Origin: UBA1368 sp964563125
GTDB taxonomy: Bacteria; Bacillota; Syntrophomonadia; Syntrophomonadales; Syntrophomonadaceae
Length of the DNA stretch: 7,875 bases
Reading direction: 5' to 3'
Assembly: GCA_964563125.1 (NCBI GenBank)
Contig: CAZLVY010000074.1
Coordinates: 1 to 7,875 of the forward strand
The first letter of the stretch is position 1. Each line of letters begins with the position of its first letter. The position numbers and the translations under genes were made by a program. The notes beneath the pieces were generated by a model, which had not been told where the DNA came from, made no database searches, and was given only the letters and a program-made list of their open reading frames with translations. Below, piece after piece: positions 5,399 to 7,875 of this stretch.

Positions 5399-6574
5399 AT
5401 GAAACAATATTCAAACTTGTTTTTTCTTATTATAATATTAATTCTTGCCGTTTTCATGATAATAAATCCTGATGAAACAGTTCAGGCATCATCTGACGGC
5501 ATCAAATTATGGTCTTTAGTTGTTGTCCCGGCTTTACTGCCTTTTTTTATAGTAGCTGAATTACTTTTTTCCCTGGGCTTTGTTTATTTTCTAGGCATTG
5601 TACTCGAACCAATTATGCAGCCATTATTTCGTCTGCCCGGCAGCAGTTCACTTGTTATTGCCATGGGATTTACTTCCGGTTTTCCCGTCGGAGCTTTATT
5701 AAGTCGCAAACTCTATGATGAAAAGCTTCTAACCGCAGAGGAAACAGAGCGTTTAGCTTCCTTCACTAACAATTCCAGCCCGCTCTTTATTCTGGGAGCA
5801 GTTGGGGTAGGTATGTTCGGCTCACGCGAAATAGGCTTCCTGTTAGCCTTTGCCCATTACCTGTCCAATTTAATAGTAGGTATTTTGTGGAGATTTAAAG
5901 CAGTCAGAATAATAAAAAGCAGAACGCAGTCTAAAGTTAACTGGCAGCTGGCCATATCATTATTAAAAGATAAGTGCAGGGACCTTAGCATAGGTGGTGT
6001 ATTAGGTGATGCAATAAAAAACAGTATCAATAATATTTTAGCTATTGGCGGCTTTATTCTAATTTTCTCAGTTATTACCCGTATGTTAACAGTATGGGGA
6101 TTCATGAGCTTTATGGCCCAATTACTAATGCCCTTGCTGTCATTTTTTGATATTTCTTACCAAGGCGCTTTTGGTGTAGCTATGGGTATTTTCGAAATGA
6201 CTATAGGAACCCGGTCTATTGTCACAGCGGCCGCCCCTAATCTACCCGGACAATTGGCAGCCGTAAGCATAATATTAGCTTTCAGCGGTTTTTCTGTCAT
6301 AGCACAAATTATGAGTATATTTGCCGGAACCCCAATTCGAATGTCTTTTTATATTTTATCCCGCTTAATTCAAATGAGTCTGTCCTGCCTGATAACTATT
6401 TTCGCCTACAAATATTGGTTAGTAGACAAAGTAATATTATCGGTTCTCCAAATAGAACCTTATCGCTATCTCTACGCTTTTGATGCATGGACGATTGCTT
6501 GCTATAGTTTGTTGGCCGGTTTATTAATTATTGTTGTTCTCCTTGGTTGGGTTGCTTTTATACGCTATGATTAA
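5399..6574 (+). CDS. ylbJ: Sporulation integral membrane protein YlbJ, 391 aa
   Basis: YlbJ is a polytopic membrane protein conserved in endospore formers. In B. subtilis it is made in the mother cell under sigma-E and is required for normal spore cortex and heat-resistant spores. Its transport substrate, if any, is not established. The protein is almost entirely hydrophobic, with about ten to twelve predicted membrane segments beginning at residues 5-23 and 36-58. It has the nucleoside-recognition (Gate) domain signatures GFTSGFPVGALLSRKL (about 90-105) and FTNNSSPLFILGAVGVGMFG (about 122-141), and EMTIGTR (265-271) in the second half. Length is close to the B. subtilis protein (about 408). 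The ATG at 5399 has GGCGGAG six bases upstream. A sigma-E-like -10 (CATATATT, 5363-5370) is visible, but no matching -35. Its stop overlaps the stop of the convergent coiled-coil gene by four bases. Confidence 0.93.
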   Translation: MKQYSNLFFLIIILILAVFMIINPDETVQASSDGIKLWSLVVVPALLPFFIVAELLFSLGFVYFLGIVLEPIMQPLFRLPGSSSLVIAMGFTSGFPVGALLSRKLYDEKLLTAEETERLASFTNNSSPLFILGAVGVGMFGSREIGFLLAFAHYLSNLIVGILWRFKAVRIIKSRTQSKVNWQLAISLLKDKCRDLSIGGVLGDAIKNSINNILAIGGFILIFSVITRMLTVWGFMSFMAQLLMPLLSFFDISYQGAFGVAMGIFEMTIGTRSIVTAAAPNLPGQLAAVSIILAFSGFSVIAQIMSIFAGTPIRMSFYILSRLIQMSLSCLITIFAYKYWLVDKVILSVLQIEPYRYLYAFDAWTIACYSLLAGLLIIVVLLGWVAFIRYD

Positions 6575-7038
6575 TAGTCATCTTCTTCAAGTCCCTGTCT
6601 TATCTCATATTTGCCCTGATTGACCGCATCAATTGCTTTTTTGAGCACAATTTCCATATGTATTAATATGCCCTCGGCATATTCATTTGCATCTCTTCTA
6701 ATTTCTTTAGCAGTTTGTTCCGCATTTAATACAATTTCATCAGCTGTTTTTCTGGCACTGCGGGTTATCTCATTATCATCAACCATTCGGGCAACTGTAT
6801 CTTTAGACTTTTCAACATACTTCTGCGCTTCTTCATAAGCATCATTGACTATTCTATCCTTTTCATTTATAAGCAGTTTTGCAGTCATTATATCTTCAGG
6901 TAATATAGCCCTGATCCTGTCCAGGCGGTCTAAAAATCTATTGTTGTCAACTATTGTACCATTGGTAAAAGGTACTTTTCTGCTTCCTCTAAGCATTACC
7001 TCGAGTTCATCTAAAATACGCAGAATTTCCATCGTCAT
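6571..7038 (-). CDS. Small coiled-coil protein, ATP synthase F0 b / V-ATPase H subunit-like, 155 aa
   Basis: The function is not known. The protein is soluble and highly charged, with a predicted long helix or coiled coil over roughly residues 52-140. That region is rich in A, E, K and R, with repeated motifs such as DAYEEAQKYVEKSK and RKTADEIVLNAEQTAKEIR. Similar proteins in Clostridia and Negativicutes are often labelled ATPase or F0 subunit B because of this low-complexity helix, and they commonly sit near rsmD, coaD and ylbJ. There is no membrane segment, so it is not a genuine F0 b subunit. DivIVA-like scaffolding is one possibility. The ATG at 7038 has AAGGAGG six bases upstream, placed inside the rsmD coding sequence. 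A second ATG at 7032 is less well spaced. It overlaps rsmD by 32 bases, so the two are translated from one transcript. Confidence 0.85.
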   Translation of the reverse strand: MTMEILRILDELEVMLRGSRKVPFTNGTIVDNNRFLDRLDRIRAILPEDIMTAKLLINEKDRIVNDAYEEAQKYVEKSKDTVARMVDDNEITRSARKTADEIVLNAEQTAKEIRRDANEYAEGILIHMEIVLKKAIDAVNQGKYEIRQGLEEDDY

Positions 7039-7603
7039 TATTAACCTCCTTGTATAATTGATAATAATTTAGTGTAGATTCGCCGTAATTATTGAGGCGA
7101 AATCTGGTCAGGTTTTTAAAACTAGCCTTCAGTTCCATTTTTCTTGGGGTTCTAATTATTAATGTTCCGTTTATTTTTAGAATGTTGGCTTCATCTAAAG
7201 CTGACATAACCCTGACAAATATTTTTTCCTGGGTAAACGGCGGATCAACATAAATATAATCGAATAATATTTGTCTTTTTTTTAACATCTCAACTGCTAA
7301 CATAACATCGTTTTTATAAATCTCAAAATTGGCAGGTATTTTACAATTACTCAAATTATCTCTGATAGTCTTAATTGCTATCTGGCTGTTATCAACAAAA
7401 ATGACCATCGCAGCACCTCTGCTAAGTGCCTCAATTCCGACACTGCCACTGCCGGCAAATAGATCCAAAAATTTAGCATTTTTGACATCTTGACCTAAAA
7501 CATTAAACAAAGCTTCTTTGATCATGTCGGTAATAGGTCTTGTATCATTTCCCGGCGGTGCTTTTAATCGTCTACCTTTAGCGATGCCACTGATAATCCT
7601 CAT
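7007..7603 (-). CDS. rsmD: 16S rRNA (guanine966-N2)-methyltransferase RsmD, 198 aa
   Basis: RsmD methylates N2 of G966 (E. coli numbering) in 16S rRNA using S-adenosylmethionine, acting on the assembled small subunit. The sequence shows the N-terminal family block MRIISGIAKGRRLKAPPG and TRPITDMIKEALFNVL (21-36). The Rossmann SAM-binding loop is DLFAGSGSVGIEALSRGA (47-64), the acidic ribose-binding strand end is FVDNS (69-73), and the catalytic motif is DPPF (120-123). Length is slightly above the usual 180-190 residues because of a short extra C-terminal tail (NNDDGNSAYFR), which overlaps the next gene. The ATG at 7603 has AAGGAGA seven bases upstream. It is the first gene of a two-gene unit. 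In B. subtilis (ylbH) the next gene is coaD, which is missing here. Confidence 0.95.
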   Translation of the reverse strand: MRIISGIAKGRRLKAPPGNDTRPITDMIKEALFNVLGQDVKNAKFLDLFAGSGSVGIEALSRGAAMVIFVDNSQIAIKTIRDNLSNCKIPANFEIYKNDVMLAVEMLKKRQILFDYIYVDPPFTQEKIFVRVMSALDEANILKINGTLIIRTPRKMELKASFKNLTRFRLNNYGESTLNYYQLYKEVNNDDGNSAYFR

Positions 7604-7629
7604 AAAAGTATCTCCTTCTTGCTGATTCG

Positions 7630-7659
7630 ATTATAAATTAAATTACCCTCTTTTAACAA
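7630..7659 (-). promoter_or_regulatory. Sigma-A-type promoter of rsmD
   Basis: On the minus strand TATAAT (7630-7635) is preceded at 18 bases by TTGTTA (7654-7659), four of six to the -35 consensus. Transcription would start near 7623, twenty bases before the rsmD ATG. Just upstream lie long A and T runs (7684-7703), which would make the DNA curved and may stimulate the promoter. Confidence 0.6.
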
Positions 7660-7722
7660 TTAACTTATTTATTTTAGCATATAAAAAAATTTTTTATTTT
7701 TTGTATATTATCGTTATTAACG

Positions 7723-7757
7723 GGTAATGATACTATTACCAGAAAAAAGTCTGGTAA
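7723..7757. repeat. Two overlapping, mutually exclusive small hairpins
   Basis: GGTAAT (7723-7728) can pair with ATTACC (7735-7740). TTACCAGA (7736-7743) can pair with TCTGGTAA (7750-7757). The two hairpins share the middle segment, so only one can form at a time. They lie upstream of the rsmD promoter in the 272-base stretch 7604-7875, which has no credible gene. No T run directly follows either hairpin, so a terminator role is not shown. Confidence 0.45.
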
Positions 7758-7797
7758 CAAACCCTCCCCAACAACTTTACAAAATTCTCCTCTCCCC

Positions 7798-7827
7798 AAA
7801 ATGGCGACTTGTAAAAGTCGCCATTTT
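7798..7827. terminator. Strong hairpin terminator, possibly bidirectional
   Basis: AAAATGGCGACTT (7798-7810) and AAGTCGCCATTTT (7815-7827) form a perfect 13-base stem with a four-base loop. Reading rightward it ends in TTTTATTTGTT; reading leftward it ends in TTTTGGGG. No plus-strand gene lies upstream inside the window. The likely job is therefore to end a minus-strand gene located beyond the right edge, insulating the rsmD promoter. The T run is better on the plus strand, so direction is uncertain. Confidence 0.75.
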
Positions 7828-7875
7828 ATTTGTTCGATTAGTATAAAAGATGACCTGTTAACAGACAATATTTGC

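Noticed and set aside
7674..7868. Minus-strand open frame of 64 codons upstream of rsmD
   Set aside because: It starts with TTG without a ribosome binding site, runs through the 13-base terminator stem and both small hairpins, and matches no known family.

Overview
The window looks like chromosome from an endospore-forming, low-to-mid GC Firmicute. The sporulation gene ylbJ is present, and the gene set matches the Bacillus subtilis ylbH-ylbI-ylbJ-ylbK-ylbL-ylbM-ylbN-rpmF neighbourhood. Here that neighbourhood is modified by a pta-ackA pair and a small coiled-coil gene. From general knowledge, this version of the block fits the Sporomusa/Pelosinus-type Negativicutes best. That placement is inference, because no rRNA or other marker gene lies in the window.

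Layout from left to right: the yceD/ylbN gene (DUF177) on the minus strand, with a textbook sigma-A promoter and the ribosome binding site of the next gene (probably rpmF) at the left edge. Then comes a 411-base non-coding stretch (517-927) holding a complex palindromic repeat. Next are ackA and pta (minus strand, one operon), tmcAL/ylbM (plus), a patatin-like phospholipase of the YlbK type (minus), ylbJ (plus), a small coiled-coil protein gene and rsmD (both minus, overlapping, one operon). The right end is an AT-rich non-coding stretch with a strong hairpin terminator. The neighbouring pairs are tightly packed: patatin/tmcAL and ylbJ/coiled-coil genes are convergent and overlap at their 3' ends, while pta/tmcAL and patatin/ylbJ are divergent with 132 and 76 bases between starts.

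Functionally this is mostly core metabolism and translation. Pta and AckA turn acetyl-CoA into acetate and ATP. TmcAL uses acetate and ATP to acetylate the wobble cytidine of elongator tRNA-Met. RsmD methylates 16S rRNA, and YceD/RpmF belong to ribosome biogenesis. YlbJ acts in spore formation. Compared with B. subtilis, coaD (ylbI) and ylbL are absent from their usual places.

I see no defence system, phage, transposase gene or CRISPR array. The most unusual part is the non-coding block at about 628-918. It has a long hairpin whose internal loops are all symmetric tandem G-A motifs, two 46-base-period tandem units carrying a GTATCGC/GCGATAC palindrome, and two near-identical outer hairpins flanking the whole. 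It looks like a dispersed, MITE-like or structured-RNA element sitting in the terminator region of ackA.
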